From Eretmocerus hayati (lineage: Eukaryota; Arthropoda; Insecta; Hymenoptera; Aphelinidae), in NCBI GenBank assembly GCA_029851415.1, contig CM056741.1:178047021-178111020 (forward strand): a stretch of 64,000 bases of DNA, given 5' to 3'. Below, one piece after another: positions 22,529 to 34,372 of the stretch. Positions within the stretch are counted from its first letter, which is position 1. Each line of letters opens with the position of its first letter. Position numbers and translations under genes: made by a program. The notes under the pieces were generated by a model. That model was given only the letters and a program-made list of their open reading frames with translations. It did not search any database and had not been told where the DNA came from.

Positions 22529-23302
22529 GTCGTTTTACACTCTCGGCACCGAAAAACTATTTTTGAATACCCCGGGCAAGGAGAATAATTGCTTCTCGTG
22601 ATTTTGACAATAATAATGCAAAACAAGCTTTTTTGAAAAACAATTGGTCGCATTAAACCGTCGCTCAGCAACGTTTCTCTAAAGAACAAAGTTTTTGGCA
22701 CGAGACGCGTACTAGTAGATTATGTACCGACGTACGTAATGTGCTGTTTCGCGGTAGCGTTGTGCAAGGCTCCGCCGACGCCTCGCGCAACGCTCCGCAA
22801 AACGCACATGGAGCACGAGGTACATACATTACTTTATATCACGAGTACTCATAAATGCGTCGACCATCGGTGCCAAACGGTGTTTTACTTCATTCTCATT
22901 CTTCCAATTTCGTCTGCTAGTGTTTTATATCGCGTCATTATCTAGTGTTTTCCATTACGGCCGTTCCCTAGTTGTATATTTTCATTACGGGTGTCTTTTA
23001 GTAACATTCGTGCTATATATATCCATCATCTCGTAGGTTGCGAAGTGGGGGTGCCGAGCGGCATCAGCCCATTCTGTTGTCGTTAGCAGACGAATTGTCT
23101 TTTTGGCGATGTTTAGCGGCTTCTTCTTTTTGTTGTGTATCTATGTGTCTCATGTGATTTTTCATTATCGCAATGGTCCGAGATGAAGTGTTGCCTTATT
23201 TTGATGACGATGATGATGATGCCGATGAATATGTTTCGTTCTGAAGTTATTGCGGAAGCTGAGGCTATGGCTGTTGATCTCTTGCCTGACAAGTCATATC
23301 CT
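22529..23302. other. Repeat-like stretch without resolved ends
   Basis: GC-richer sequence around 22740-22810 and a CACGAGACGCGTA block at 22681 link this stretch to the repeat family at 25566 and 45505. The block AACAATTGGTCGCATTAAACC near 22640 has a diverged direct counterpart near 25266. A TTATGAGTACTCGTG-like motif near 22840 has an inverted counterpart near 25183. This suggests one disrupted transposon spanning or flanking 22.6-25.7 kb. Confidence 0.35.
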
Positions 23303-23438
23303 ATGTACATTCACCGGACATGAATTTTGTGCAAATCCGAAAAATTTTTTTGCCCCTGGGTTGTTTCAATTTTGAGCAGCTTGGGGACAAGAAAGCTATT
23401 TCAGATTTTCACACAATTTATGTCCGGTGAGTGGACAT
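23303..23438. mobile_element. Small hairpin MITE, TCACCGGACAT family, copy 1
   Basis: Ends read ATGTACATTCACCGGACAT and its near complement. The arms continue through TTTTGTGCAAATC and pair around a Gly-poor loop with GCCCCTGGG and TTGGGGAC. A diverged copy with the same ends lies at 27763-27989. Confidence 0.7.
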
Positions 23439-23449
23439 CATTCATTGTC

Positions 23450-24700
23450 TTGAAATTAACCTAATTTATTAACTTCATATATCAGTTGCTCATGACACAT
23501 TTATTTGGAAATGTTAGAGAGCTATTCCAGTGAATAGACAAATCATTCAGCATTGCTCAACGTCTTTCAGCATATAGTTTAGTCATTTTGGAAGATCCAC
23601 GAAGGTGATCCACAGTGCTCGGATGACAACGAATAGTCTCTCTTCTACAATCGAGTAATGTTTACTCGTATAAGCATGAAGGATACCCACGTACTCCATC
23701 TATCAGTTATTCATGGCTCATTACTTCAACCACTCAACACTTTTCTAGAATTTGAGTGCATTAATGTACTATTTGAAGGATAATTTCCATATTGCAGTCC
23801 TAAAGATCTACACAATGTTATAAAAATTTAGCTTCAGTATGAGTTATGAGTGTACTTGTTGTCTTGTATGGGACTTCCGGTATAATTATTTTATAGTCCA
23901 GTCATTTGGAAAGATTCAGTAAGGTGATCCACGGTCCATGAATGACAACGCTTAGAATTCTTTCGATGAACTACAAATGATCCTCATTCAACTTTATCCA
24001 TTTGACGTCCCACATATTTTGGGTATTACATGAGCAAGTTTGGATTTCATCAGGAATCTGTTTAGGTAATTTCTCTATTGATGACAACGCTTAGAATTCT
24101 TTTGATGAATCACAAATGATCCTAGTAGTAAATCACTTGATATTATAATATATGAGCTTTTCTGCTTTTGAAGAACCAAGGCACTTGCTGCTTAATCCAT
24201 TTAAGCAATGTAGACCAACTTCTGATGAATCTAAACAAGCTTGTAAGTCATCAGAATTCACACCAGTAGCTTGATATTGTCTCAAATTTGAGCGAGGCAT
24301 TTCAAGCAAAGATCCATCTGCCAATTCTGGAATTGAAGCATATGGGGAATCATCTGATTTGTGCGAATACGAGCCATATTTTTTCAAAACTTTACTCATC
24401 CGTTGTTCTGAAAATGTATCAAATTCATGCAAGTTTCCAAGCGTCATTTGGAAGGACAAATTTTCCTCATTCCATTCAAGTACATCTGCTGGTTATTCAA
24501 ATTCTGGAGCTTCAGTATATGAAGAATTACTTGACTGTATTAACCCTCCGGAAAGCCAATTCATTCAGATAAAATACATCTGCAAATTATTACAATTCTG
24601 GAATTTGAGCATGTGGAGAATTACTTGACCATATAAACTCTCCGAGCAGCCAATTTAATATTTCAACAGTATTCTTGACGAATTTCTCTAATGTGCCAAG
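23450..24700 (-). pseudogene. Decayed minus-strand region of tandem protein repeats
   Basis: Three consecutive units on the minus strand (about 24660-24560, 24555-24460 and 24370-24300) translate to variants of S-x-x-S-P-Y-A-x-I-P-E-L followed by A-D-V/G and an acidic stretch, each preceded by a helical segment of LGTLEKF / LGNLHEF type. Stops interrupt the first two. The third lies in an open 108-codon frame (24459-24133) that ends at a natural stop. Further down, two more degraded repeats share TVDHL and FQMT-like pieces and the DNA block GATGACAACG (23620, 23940, 24080). I do not recognise the protein. The pattern of a repeated unit kept in one frame with scattered stops fits a dead gene or retained exon debris. 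Confidence 0.4.
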
Positions 24701-25565
24701 CTGAATTATACCTGTTCACTTGAGAAACTTATGGCCATTTTTATTTATTCTTGCTCACCCAACAAGACCATTCCACATCCTGAGAGCATCATGGCCAAAG
24801 CTGGTGTATCTGAAACCAGCGTAGCTTTCATTGATTACATAACCTAAAAATATATCATCTTTTACTCGATAGCACACCCATTTATCATACCATCAGTATT
24901 CGATATCATGGCTCAAACAATCATTTTCACGTCGAAGAACATTTGGACGATGCAATTTCCTATCAGAGCATACGTATTCTTATTCTCCCATCGTTTTTGG
25001 ATTTGCGCGGTGTCGTGCATGTAAACATCACGTGACTTGTCAGGCAAAAGATCAATTGCCATATTAGTGGATATATATCACATCAATGTTACTAGAGAAC
25101 GTCCGTAATGAAGTTTCTACAATGCCGCAATATGCTTCATTACGAGCGTCCAGTGCTTCTGCTAGGATGCGGGCAAAACGCATGTTATGAGTACGAGTGA
25201 CATAAACTACTTTATTGGTCAGTACGCAGGAACACGCAGTTTCTACTTACTGACCTATGGAGAACAATTCGTCGCATCAAACCATACTTTCTACGGGTTC
25301 CGCACAATTGTTTCCTCAAAGTATATCGCAGGACGAAAGAAATGCGACTGCGAGCGTTCAAATTGGCCTATCGTGATTCTTTGAGAATTTAGTGGAAAAT
25401 TGGGTGGATATTTCTTATCAGATACGTTCTAGCACTTTTCAACCACCGATATCGGGGCCAGCGAGTTAAAATACGTAGGAAAACCTATCTGGATATGCAT
25501 CTCGGACAATCGTTACTTCCTGGCTAGATGATCTTCAAATTCGGAAACGAGGTGAAAATGCAAAA
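24700..25565. other. Intergenic stretch, nothing firm
   Basis: Contains the diverged repeat matches to 22.6-22.9 kb mentioned there. Otherwise no gene or structure is supported. Confidence 0.35.
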
Positions 25566-25735
25566 AAAGAATTTATACGCCCATACGTAGAAACTGCATA
25601 CGCGTCTCGTGCGAAAACATTTTCCCTTCGGGAAAACCACGCTGGGTGGTGCCATCGCCCACGTCCAGCTTGGTTTCCTGAAGGAAAAAATGTTTCCAGC
25701 ACTCGACGCGTAATGTACTATTATAATAGAACAAT
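25566..25735. repeat. CGCGTCTCGTGC hairpin repeat, copy 1
   Basis: A GCATACGCGTCTCGTGCG arm followed by CCTTCGGGAAAACC pairs with GGTTTCCTGAAGG and CAGCACTCGACGCGT downstream. The centre is CCATCGCCCACGTCC. The stretch from 25590 to about 25715 is almost identical to 45552-45685, so both belong to one family with recent activity or conversion. Confidence 0.8.
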
Positions 25736-27762
25736 CTGTTTCTCGTGATTAGAAAAAAGTTCCGACGTGCAGGCACGTCAAAATTTCTTTTTACTCGTGA
25801 GTTTTTTGGCTTGACGTCTGGCGATTCCAAAATTTTGTTTCTCAGTGCAATTATGTCGATTATGATAATAATCTGAGATGAAATTGCACCCGGGCTCAGT
25901 CAACAAATAAAATTCAATAAAGTTCGACAAAATAAGAAACGGATTCCATTCAAAACCCTGATTCTATCGTCCGAGATGGATTTTGAAAATTGAAATCTGC
26001 ATAATACAATATAATCAACACAAAGCTCGCCAACTTCGACATTTTGGAGAAGTACGTCAATAATTAGGAGGCTGGTTCAACAAGTGATCCTGGAAAATTC
26101 GTTGGAAACGTTATGGACTGCATTGAGGGCTGTGACGGTATTTGAGGAACTGTTTCAACTGTCGGAACTGAGAATGATTTCCAAGGCCTCACTCACTTGT
26201 AAGCCTTCTTTGAGATCACAGAGTAACATTTTGTGAAGTTTCAAACCAAGATAGCCATTGAGAATGTATCCAAGATCTTTCAAAAGACCTCCACGTGCCT
26301 ATACCTGTACTAAAAATCCTGAATAGACCTGTACCTGTACCGAGACTTGTACTGATCAAAATGATAACATTCGTAACCAAGAATTAATCGAAAATATATT
26401 CAAAACATGAGCATCCTCACTTTGTCGTCTTCCCACAGGCAAAACAAAACTTGGTGCATGAAATGATGACCCCGTCATCGATAAAGCAAGGAATTGAGTC
26501 TGGTTTCCCTCTGATCATCCTCTTGCATTAAAAATCAGAATGAATATCCGGATTAAAACTTCCTCTTGCTGAATACTGTGTAGCCCCGCTTATGAAAAAC
26601 TTTTTCAGACAGATCAGTTTTTGATTGATTCCTCTTGCCACGGTCAGACTATAATGCAATAATGGTAATTCAGTTGTCAGCCAGCTAGCAAAAGTCAAAT
26701 CCCACGATTGCAAAAGGGCTTTACCTGTAATTACAGAAGAAAAGTTGAAACGGAATTATAAAAGAGCTAGCACAAAAAGACTAGAAAGAGATCATAGGCT
26801 CCAGAATAAGAGCAAGAGGCTCAGAGGAAATCTACAGTGAAGATAATTCAAATGAAAATTGAATGAGGGTGAGATGCGCACAAAACTTTCAAAGCCCGTT
26901 GGCACGCGTGCGATTCCTTTGTACCTCGTGGCTTACACCAAGCTATGTATATAATACACTAATACATACTGCATCAGTATAGAGATAGGCTAACTCAAGT
27001 TGCGGACAATGGATGATCCACGAGCGTCCGGTAGATGGGCGGCCCTAATTAACCTCGTAATGCCAGTGCAAGCTGCTCGCTTTTGGCTTTGATATTTAAT
27101 CGCGTTTAGCGCCAACAGCGCGAATCGCCATCCTCCTATACACTTTCACGCTATGTTCAGTTATATACGGGAAGTAAATGTAAGGAAAGATTGTATATAT
27201 AGGGGGGTAGATTACATGAAGAGAGCACAGCGAGGAAAGGCCGGGAAGCAATGGAGGTTGCGAGTTTTTGAATTAACATGCTAATTGCATGGCGCAGATA
27301 AGTTGCCCAGTGAAATTAGAATGAATCGCAGAAGGAGAAATCGCTTTGCGCCTCGCTACTAAGAAAAGTTACCTACCGAGATACTGGCTTACTTCAGATA
27401 CGATACTTCATGCTACAAATGACATTAAAGCGTTCCGGGTGTGGCTGAAAAGTAACATTTATAAAATATTTTGTTTCCTCATCGATCATACTAATGAGAG
27501 AGGAAGGATTTCTTCGTTCATTAATTGATCATTCCTGAGGGACCTTGAATAGACGCTCAAAATTATATCAGAACTTTTCAGAGGTATTTCCATGGGGGCA
27601 AAAAATTTACACAGCGATATTTCACATGCGAGGACTACCATTTATGAATTTTTGCATGTGACTCTCACTAATTTTAGAGTTCCTTCAGCTAATCTGGCCC
27701 ATCTGTGATCCCTCTTTCCGTATTGCTGAAATTCATACATATGACTCTTATCATAGTGGCAC
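25736..27762. other. Intergenic stretch, nothing recognised
   Basis: The interval about 26880-27330 has more balanced composition and short motifs such as CTAATTAACCTCGTAATG that look like conserved non-coding sequence, but this cannot be shown from one genome. Short simple repeats of ACCTGTACC type lie at 26300-26355. No gene is supported. Confidence 0.35.
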
Positions 27763-27989
27763 GTACACTCACCAAACGTAATATCTGATCGAATCTAGGG
27801 AAGCTTTCTTGTCCCTGAGCTGCTTTTTGAAATCTTCAGAATGGATTTCAATTCAGACGGTTCAAATATGCAGTTACTATCAATAAACCACAAATAGTCT
27901 GATTTGGATTGGAACAGCAGCCCAGGGACGAAAAGCTTTTTCAGATTTGTTCCTCGATTTGTTATGATAAGTATGTCCGGCGAGTGTAC
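27763..27989. mobile_element. Small hairpin MITE, TCACCGGACAT family, copy 2
   Basis: Ends GTACACTCACC and GGCGAGTGTAC. The arms share GGGAAGCTTTCTTGTCCCTG and its complement near 27930. More diverged than copy 1, with an unrelated centre that forms part of a short open frame. Confidence 0.6.
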
Positions 27990-28413
27990 CTTTCATAACG
28001 CACTGAACGCGCACGGTGGAGAAAGTAAATTCAGGACTACATCAGTCCTTGAATTTTATTTAAAATGTACTTTCACCCGAATCATTTGTCTAAGATCGGT
28101 CATATTACTGCTCACTGTGGTAGAAATTCACTCCATTTTTTTGCCAGTTAACAACCACTATGTCGCATCGATTGCCAAAACATGGCTTGTACTAACAGAC
28201 AAATTTTGGACCCAATGAAATGGTAAAAACAACCAGATATCCAACATAATTCTCGGTCATGAGTAATGGACAAATACTGGTGGGGAAATGACCATGATCT
28301 AGCAAAATCATAGTTGAATCATTCATTATTTACGGCCAGTAAATAGCAATGTCAACTGTCTGAATTTGGTTGCTCCGATATTCCATGATGACACGTTGCT
28401 GCTTATCGACTGA

Positions 28414-28604
28414 CGCCGTACAGTGGGGTCCGCGCATCTTTCTACGGCTCAGCGCCACGCGAATTCTCAACTTATTGCCATGTCCGGGAACGAGGAATGT
28501 TGCTCTCAGTTATCAGAATACCGTCCAATCCCAGACACGGCGATAAGTTGAGAATTTGCGTGGCGCTAAACCCTAGAAAGATGCCCTGGCCCCACTGTGC
28601 GCCG
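28414..28604. mobile_element. Transib-type MITE with CACAGTG ends
   Basis: The element 28419-28599 (181 bp) has inverted arms of about 58 bp. Its ends read YACAGTGGGG and CCCCACTGTG, and it is flanked by the 5-bp repeat CGCCG on both sides (28414-28418 and 28600-28604). A GC-rich 5-bp CGNCG target and CACWRTG-type ends are the signature of Transib transposons, relatives of the RAG1 recombinase. The right end shows the exact CACAGTG heptamer of V(D)J signals and the left end TACAGTG. There is no coding capacity. Confidence 0.8.
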
Positions 28605-28880
28605 ATTGTTTCACGGCGAGTCCAATATGCAGGATTGAGTATCATTGTTTATGAATCGCAGGAAAGCTGCATCGCTGACATCGATGGAAAGTATTGTGCG
28701 AGTGAGATAAATGATACTTCCCTCTAGGTTTGAGGCAAATCAAACATTGATGGACTTTGAATCTCCAACTGCAGCTTACTCCGATTTTATCAGTGACGCT
28801 GTATCGATCGGATTGATTCTCAGCTGATCCTATAGCTGGGACTCTGGTCCAATGAACGATCCAATACTACTAGTCGCATA

Positions 28881-28928
28881 CATCATGGCATCCATTATGG
28901 CATCCATCATGGCGTCCCTCATGGCGTT
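28881..28928. repeat. 12-bp tandem repeat, four units
   Basis: Four in-register units of CATCATGGCATC type with one to three changes each. Confidence 0.85.
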
Positions 28929-31014
28929 TTGCTACCCATGCTCAACCCCCTCCACAAGCCACACTCCAATAAAAAGTAGACATTTTTCATACATAATTTA
29001 GCCATTATTCATGGCTCTGATACATTTTAGCCTCGACTATTTCTGGCTAATTTTTGAGTATCATACGTCTCAATTTTCAACCATTTGATAGGCGTTAACG
29101 ATATCTAAATGCCATCATCAAAAAATGATCATTTCTTGGCTATCAAAAATGCAGTCCATGGTTTTGCCATTACTGTCGCCCTATATTCTACCCATATTCC
29201 AATCATCAACTCAAGACCATTCTAACTAGCTATTATCTAGTCTCCAAACTAAGTTTACTAGACAAATTTCTACTAGGGCACATGCTACGCGGATTACAAA
29301 GTCAGGAACAAAACTTGCTCTAAGAAGATTGACTTTCCCCAGTCCTCAAACATGAGTGTTGATTCAATCTGCAGACAAGTAAACTTTTGAGAGCGGTAAA
29401 TGTGCACAGATGGCATTCACCAAGCGTGACTTTATGAGGAAACGGTAGAACACGCAGTAGATATAGTTATATACAGCAACAAATACATTTCACATGTAAT
29501 CCATCATTCGCGAGGATTGTTACTGGCTATTTACAGCCCTCATATTCGCGTGTTAAACTGAGCTGTCTCCGGTATACTGATGATACGTCAGACTCTAGGA
29601 TTTAATTCTGTTTGCACGACTGGGCGCCAAGTTGTCGACAAAGCTCTACCGTGTGTCCAGCCATACAACTCAACGGGAGATAAAACGATGAGAGTAGCCA
29701 CCGTGCTGAAAGTGAGATTACGTCTCGTCTTCTTCTCCTTCACACCTGCGCTCCCACGTATTATAGTCTCAATGTCGTGCACGTGTGAGCAGATCGTTTC
29801 CCTTGGCTGGACACCGACGCCGAACCGTCGTTGATGTGATGCTGCCAAAATTGGATGAAGAATAGGAAGACGACGATGGCAACAATTTCATCGTCCGATA
29901 ATCGTGTGAGAACAGAGGGGAAGTCGTGCGTGACAAATTCCAATTTTATCGTGATAATAAGATCGAAGAAAGTAACTCAATTTCAAAGGTTCAATGCGTG
30001 ATGATTGGATACGCTGCTTACATTTTTGTATTGGTTTCCGTGATGAGTTTTGGTCATTGTGTATGCATGAAATGAAATTGGTCTATATATCAGCGATGGA
30101 AGATTGATAGCTGGCATGAGTTGGTCAATACAGGTACTCAAGTAACCATGATGCAAGATCTAATCTCGTGGAGTACCCAATGAGGTCGTATTCCAAAGTT
30201 GAAATTACAGCTAATTTTTTTCGTGCTACATGCGAAGCGGTAGACTATGTAAGATCAGACAGCAAATGAAGTTGGGACCGCGAAAGTTCCTGCCTATGAA
30301 ATATGTATACCATTCTTCGAAAAAAACTAGGGGCACGTCTTTTTTCGTCTGATCTGAATATTTTTTATTTGGATTGATCGTCATAACTCGAACGATCATT
30401 CTCTCGAAGGTAGTGGATGAAGATGACTCTTATTTTTTCCCAAAATGAGTACAAATCAATCAAGATTTTTGTTTTTAGTGTGTTATCCCTCCTTAGCACT
30501 GCATATTTCCTAATTAGATTTTTCTGTTTTTGACTTCATTTTGCAGTAAGCTAGGTATTCAAAGTATTAACAATGATATCGAATTCTCTGCTCTCGGTCG
30601 CTTACGCTCGAATAGCCAAAATAATGCCTATTTTTGACACGGTAAATAGAACCTACAGCTCGCTCCTGGCTGAAGGCTCGTCCCCGCAACTTTTTACACG
30701 TACTTGGGGGTACTTTGGGGAGTCCTTTCACACAGATTGGTGCACATCAGTCCAGATGGGAGCATATGTGACCGTGGTCAAAGATGCCGTTTTTGCTAAA
30801 ACCACGAAATGCGGCATTTTGTAACGCTCGGCAAAAAAAAATAAAAAAAAATAACCTCCGCCAAATTTTTTTGCTGAAAGTAGATGTCTGAAAGAACATT
30901 TTCGCCTGAAATTGGTGGAAAAAAATTAAGATATATTTTTGGAATCGAGTCCTGAATTTTCGACTTTTTCGTAAATAACTCAACTTGTATCGGCTATAGC
31001 TCCTATAAAAAGTA
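28929..31014. other. Intergenic stretch, nothing recognised
   Basis: Open frames at 29580-29848 on both strands mirror each other and lack motifs. No repeat is seen apart from A and T runs near 30830-30860. Confidence 0.35.
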
Positions 31015-31096
31015 CGATAATCGACTTCTGGAGGTGGTCGAATTGTAGGTTTTTCCAAGACCTTCAAAATGACCACCTGCAGAAGTCGATTATCAC
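31015..31096. repeat. Short inverted repeat
   Basis: GATAATCGACTTCTGGAGGT at the left pairs with ACCTGCAGAAGTCGATTATC at the right with one mismatch, enclosing about 40 bp. Probably part of an older element extending through 30.8-31.4 kb, where AT-rich and GGGCCC-rich strips alternate. Confidence 0.7.
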
Positions 31097-31582
31097 ATGT
31101 CTAGTAGGAGCTAGATCGCTTAGAAGCAGGCCCAAAAATCGCTAAAATTTGCTCTCAATAATTAGCTTGCAGAAGTCGTCAGGCTCACTGAGTGGCCTTG
31201 GACAATTTTTTTTTCAAAAGTACTAGTCTTGACGAGGAAAATGCGCCCAAGTACGTTGAAAAATGTTGAATTGCGTTGGAACTATGATTTTTCTAGAACA
31301 GGCTAAAAAAGGGCCTAAAATGGCCCTTTCATGGGCCCTGGGCCCACAGGGGGGGCCGAAAATATCTGAAAAAAATTTCTTCGTACTATTTTAACATAGT
31401 ACTAATGGAAAAAACATTTTGCGGATTTTTCCCAGACCCCCCTGGTGACGGTTTTGTCCAGCTTGCTCCAGAATGACTCATATACATTCTACGTACCTAC
31501 TTTCATACCCGATGGGAACCGATGATCTTGGGTAAATGATAATATCAGTTGACCAATCAACGAATCTCCCTACCTTTCCAAA

Positions 31583-31919
31583 CTTACCAGGAGAGGTCAT
31601 CACATCCGGATCACGGATTTGGCTGAAACTTTGTGAATAGTCTTGTTTTAGTGTCAAATGATGAAATCCAAAATTATTAATTCTAACGCTCAAACGTTCC
31701 CGAGCTACAGCCAAGGACATCAACCTTGCAGGTATACCTATATGTATAATTTTTAACATGGGCCCTTATGGACAATGCTATGGCCTGAAGATATAGCTCG
31801 GAAACGCTTGAGCATTAGGTTCTATGATTTTGGATATCGTGTTTTTGTGCTGAAAAAAGACTATTCCCAGAGTTTCAGCCAAACTCGTCGTTCGGGTGTG
31901 ATTGACCTCTCCTGCTTAG
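31583..31919. mobile_element. Foldback element, copy C
   Basis: Ends CTTACCAGGAGAGG and CCTCTCCTGCTTAG, with arms containing CACGGATTTGGCTGAAACT and the core AACATGGGCCCTTATGGACA. Arm pairing is weaker than in copies A, B and E, so this copy is older or no longer homogenised. Confidence 0.8.
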
Positions 31920-34372
31920 AGCTTCTGACATACCTTTCTTACCTTTCCTCCTGCGTTGGACCTCGGTCTTCTCTGCCTTCATTTCTGGTTATCAAAGAGT
32001 ATACACTTTCTGATCAGATTCTCGTGAAGAAACCTCCTTTTCACGACTACAGATCCACAAAAAAAGTTCCAAACTGGATCAAATATTTTGGTAGAACGTT
32101 TCGAGCAAACAGTCAATATTCGTTGATGTGTTGATTTGACTCTCGAAACTATTTAACGAGTCACTTGAAAAGACACCATTTAATGAACTCCCGATGAAAT
32201 TGATGTTGTCTCCCACTAATCCTCTTCATCATTTCCATTTCTCAAAAGTTCATCAAGATGCTAGAGTTGCTCGATTATCGACGGAATCTAACAGTCTAAT
32301 CGCCTGTCTAATGAATCGACAACATCCAACGCTTCGAGCATCAAGCGGCACACAGCCAAAATTGGATCCGACGTTAATCATGTTTGCTCAAGTAGTGCTT
32401 CAACTCTGCATTCGACTGCTGAGCTTTGCCAGAGTATTGATTCGATTCTCCCGCGGAACGCTTTTGTGCGGCTCCGATACGTATTCCCTCGCATTATCGA
32501 CGGAATGTTCTCCATTCCTATAATTTCAGCCAATCGAGAAATATTTCATCGGTATACGAAGGATCAAGACAGTTTTTCAATTATTGTGATAACACTATTG
32601 CAATAAAGTTGACCCTAAATATCCAATATATTATCATTTATATCAAATCATATCAAGATCTACTAACAGCAAGCAGATCTGATTCTCAAATTCAAATATC
32701 ATGACCTAATGATTCGTCTTAAAAATTGGTGTGTAAAATTTCAATCACCTTTCTGTATCCACACCAAATACGAACGACTTTAGTCCCGGAACTTCCATGA
32801 TCGATCGAGCCCTCAATGACTCTTCGCATCCGACATCATATCGAGGCAAAGGTAAACACTCACAAAGTTCTCCAACGAGAAAAATTCCTACCCCAGAGAT
32901 GTTTATAAAACCTGCCAAATATTTGACTAAGCATTGATGTTTACTCAAGATTCGTACAACCCATAGGCCTGTCGCATCTACATAATTAATCGCACATCCT
33001 CTCCCAAATCCATTTCCAGAAAGATATTCCATCTGCCATCACGATTTCATCTAACTTTCCCCAAACCAATGAAGAGAATTCCAAATTTTTACAAGGTTTG
33101 AAATACTCATCTTACTGTTATGCATCATAATCCATACGGAAAGAAAATTCATTTTATTTTTATTTCCAGCAGCCCTTTCATAAGAATGTCAGATTTACGA
33201 GTAACCGTACCGAAGCTCAGTCGGGATTAACCCCATCTCGATAATCCCTTTCTACAGAATGAGAGAGCGCAGCAGCAGCAGCAGCAGCAGCTTTGCAAAT
33301 TTCTCCTGTAATACTTCTTGATAATGAAAGTTTTACTGTAGCGCTTACAAGCTACCTAGTCTTATACAAGGCCGTATTGTACCTTTTACTCGCTCAGGGT
33401 GATTCGAGCAGTCGACGCCTCAAAACTCACCCGTGCAACTTTTTAATGAGCAAAAGTACTAGCTTTACTTCTTGATTTCTCAACATCTTTCGTTACACCT
33501 GATCTTAGAACGCGTATATCTTATATAACTCTTGTAAGTAAGATTTGAGGTGCAAATCAGTGTTCACTACTACCAATACGATTTCTTGACTACTTTGAAA
33601 AGTGTCGTCTTCTAAGAGATGCTTCTGCATGATGTTTACGCTCTCAAAGTTTCATTTGTGATCGAGTTTCTTTAAGGGGATACGGAATGATGACCAGAGA
33701 GTACGTCTCCATTGGAACATCATTTTGCAACTGGGAGTGTTTTCTGCGAATATGGACTTCTCGCTCGTGATGTGCAGTCGTAAAATTTCGTATCGAATTC
33801 ATGCGAGTATGGAGCAATAATATTTCGAGGTTCATGGAGCTTGGGTCCGAGATCCCCCATTTCATAGATTATTCAGATTTTATTGAGCGAATCGGGGTAG
33901 AATTGCTTCTACGCCAAGTTTAATGTAGGGGTATTGGAAAGAGCATATCGTTTTGATCAAGTTATCGAATAGTTGAGATTACTTACTCGTAAATGGAAAA
34001 CCAATGAAAATCATGAGAGATCATGTTCAAGAATTTCATTGGTCGGATCTACGATAGTGAGAGTGGGATTCATTTTATGATGCATTTTACCTTGACATTA
34101 TGGAATCGAAGATGGTCTTTACCTAGATCAAATATGTGAATTTTATTGTTAGTCGATCGGAAAAGCATATTCAACAATAGTTCCGTGGGTTGAGGAATGG
34201 ATGCAACATCATGATTCGAAGTCTTTTGGTACAATTCACGAAAGTTTTAATCCCAATCATACATAGCTCAGAAGACTGTGCACCTTTTCGAATATCTTGC
34301 TAGAACTTCATTTTCAAACTCAAATCCTCTAATTTACAGTTTCATTGCATGTTTATCTAAGTTTCTATGTAT
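31920..34372. other. Intergenic stretch with an AGC microsatellite
   Basis: An AGC run of seven units occupies about 33269-33291. Clean but unrecognised frames occur at 32194-32523 (+) and 33032-32745 (-). Neither has a domain, signal or splice-supported partner, so they are left uncalled. Confidence 0.35.

Noticed and set aside
29588..29848. Overlapping frames on both strands of about 85 codons
   Set aside because: Mirror frames in balanced-composition DNA, with no domain or splice evidence.
32745..33032. Clean 95-codon minus-strand frame
   Set aside because: No recognisable motif, no partner exon and no repeat support. A chance frame of this length is expected in 64 kb.
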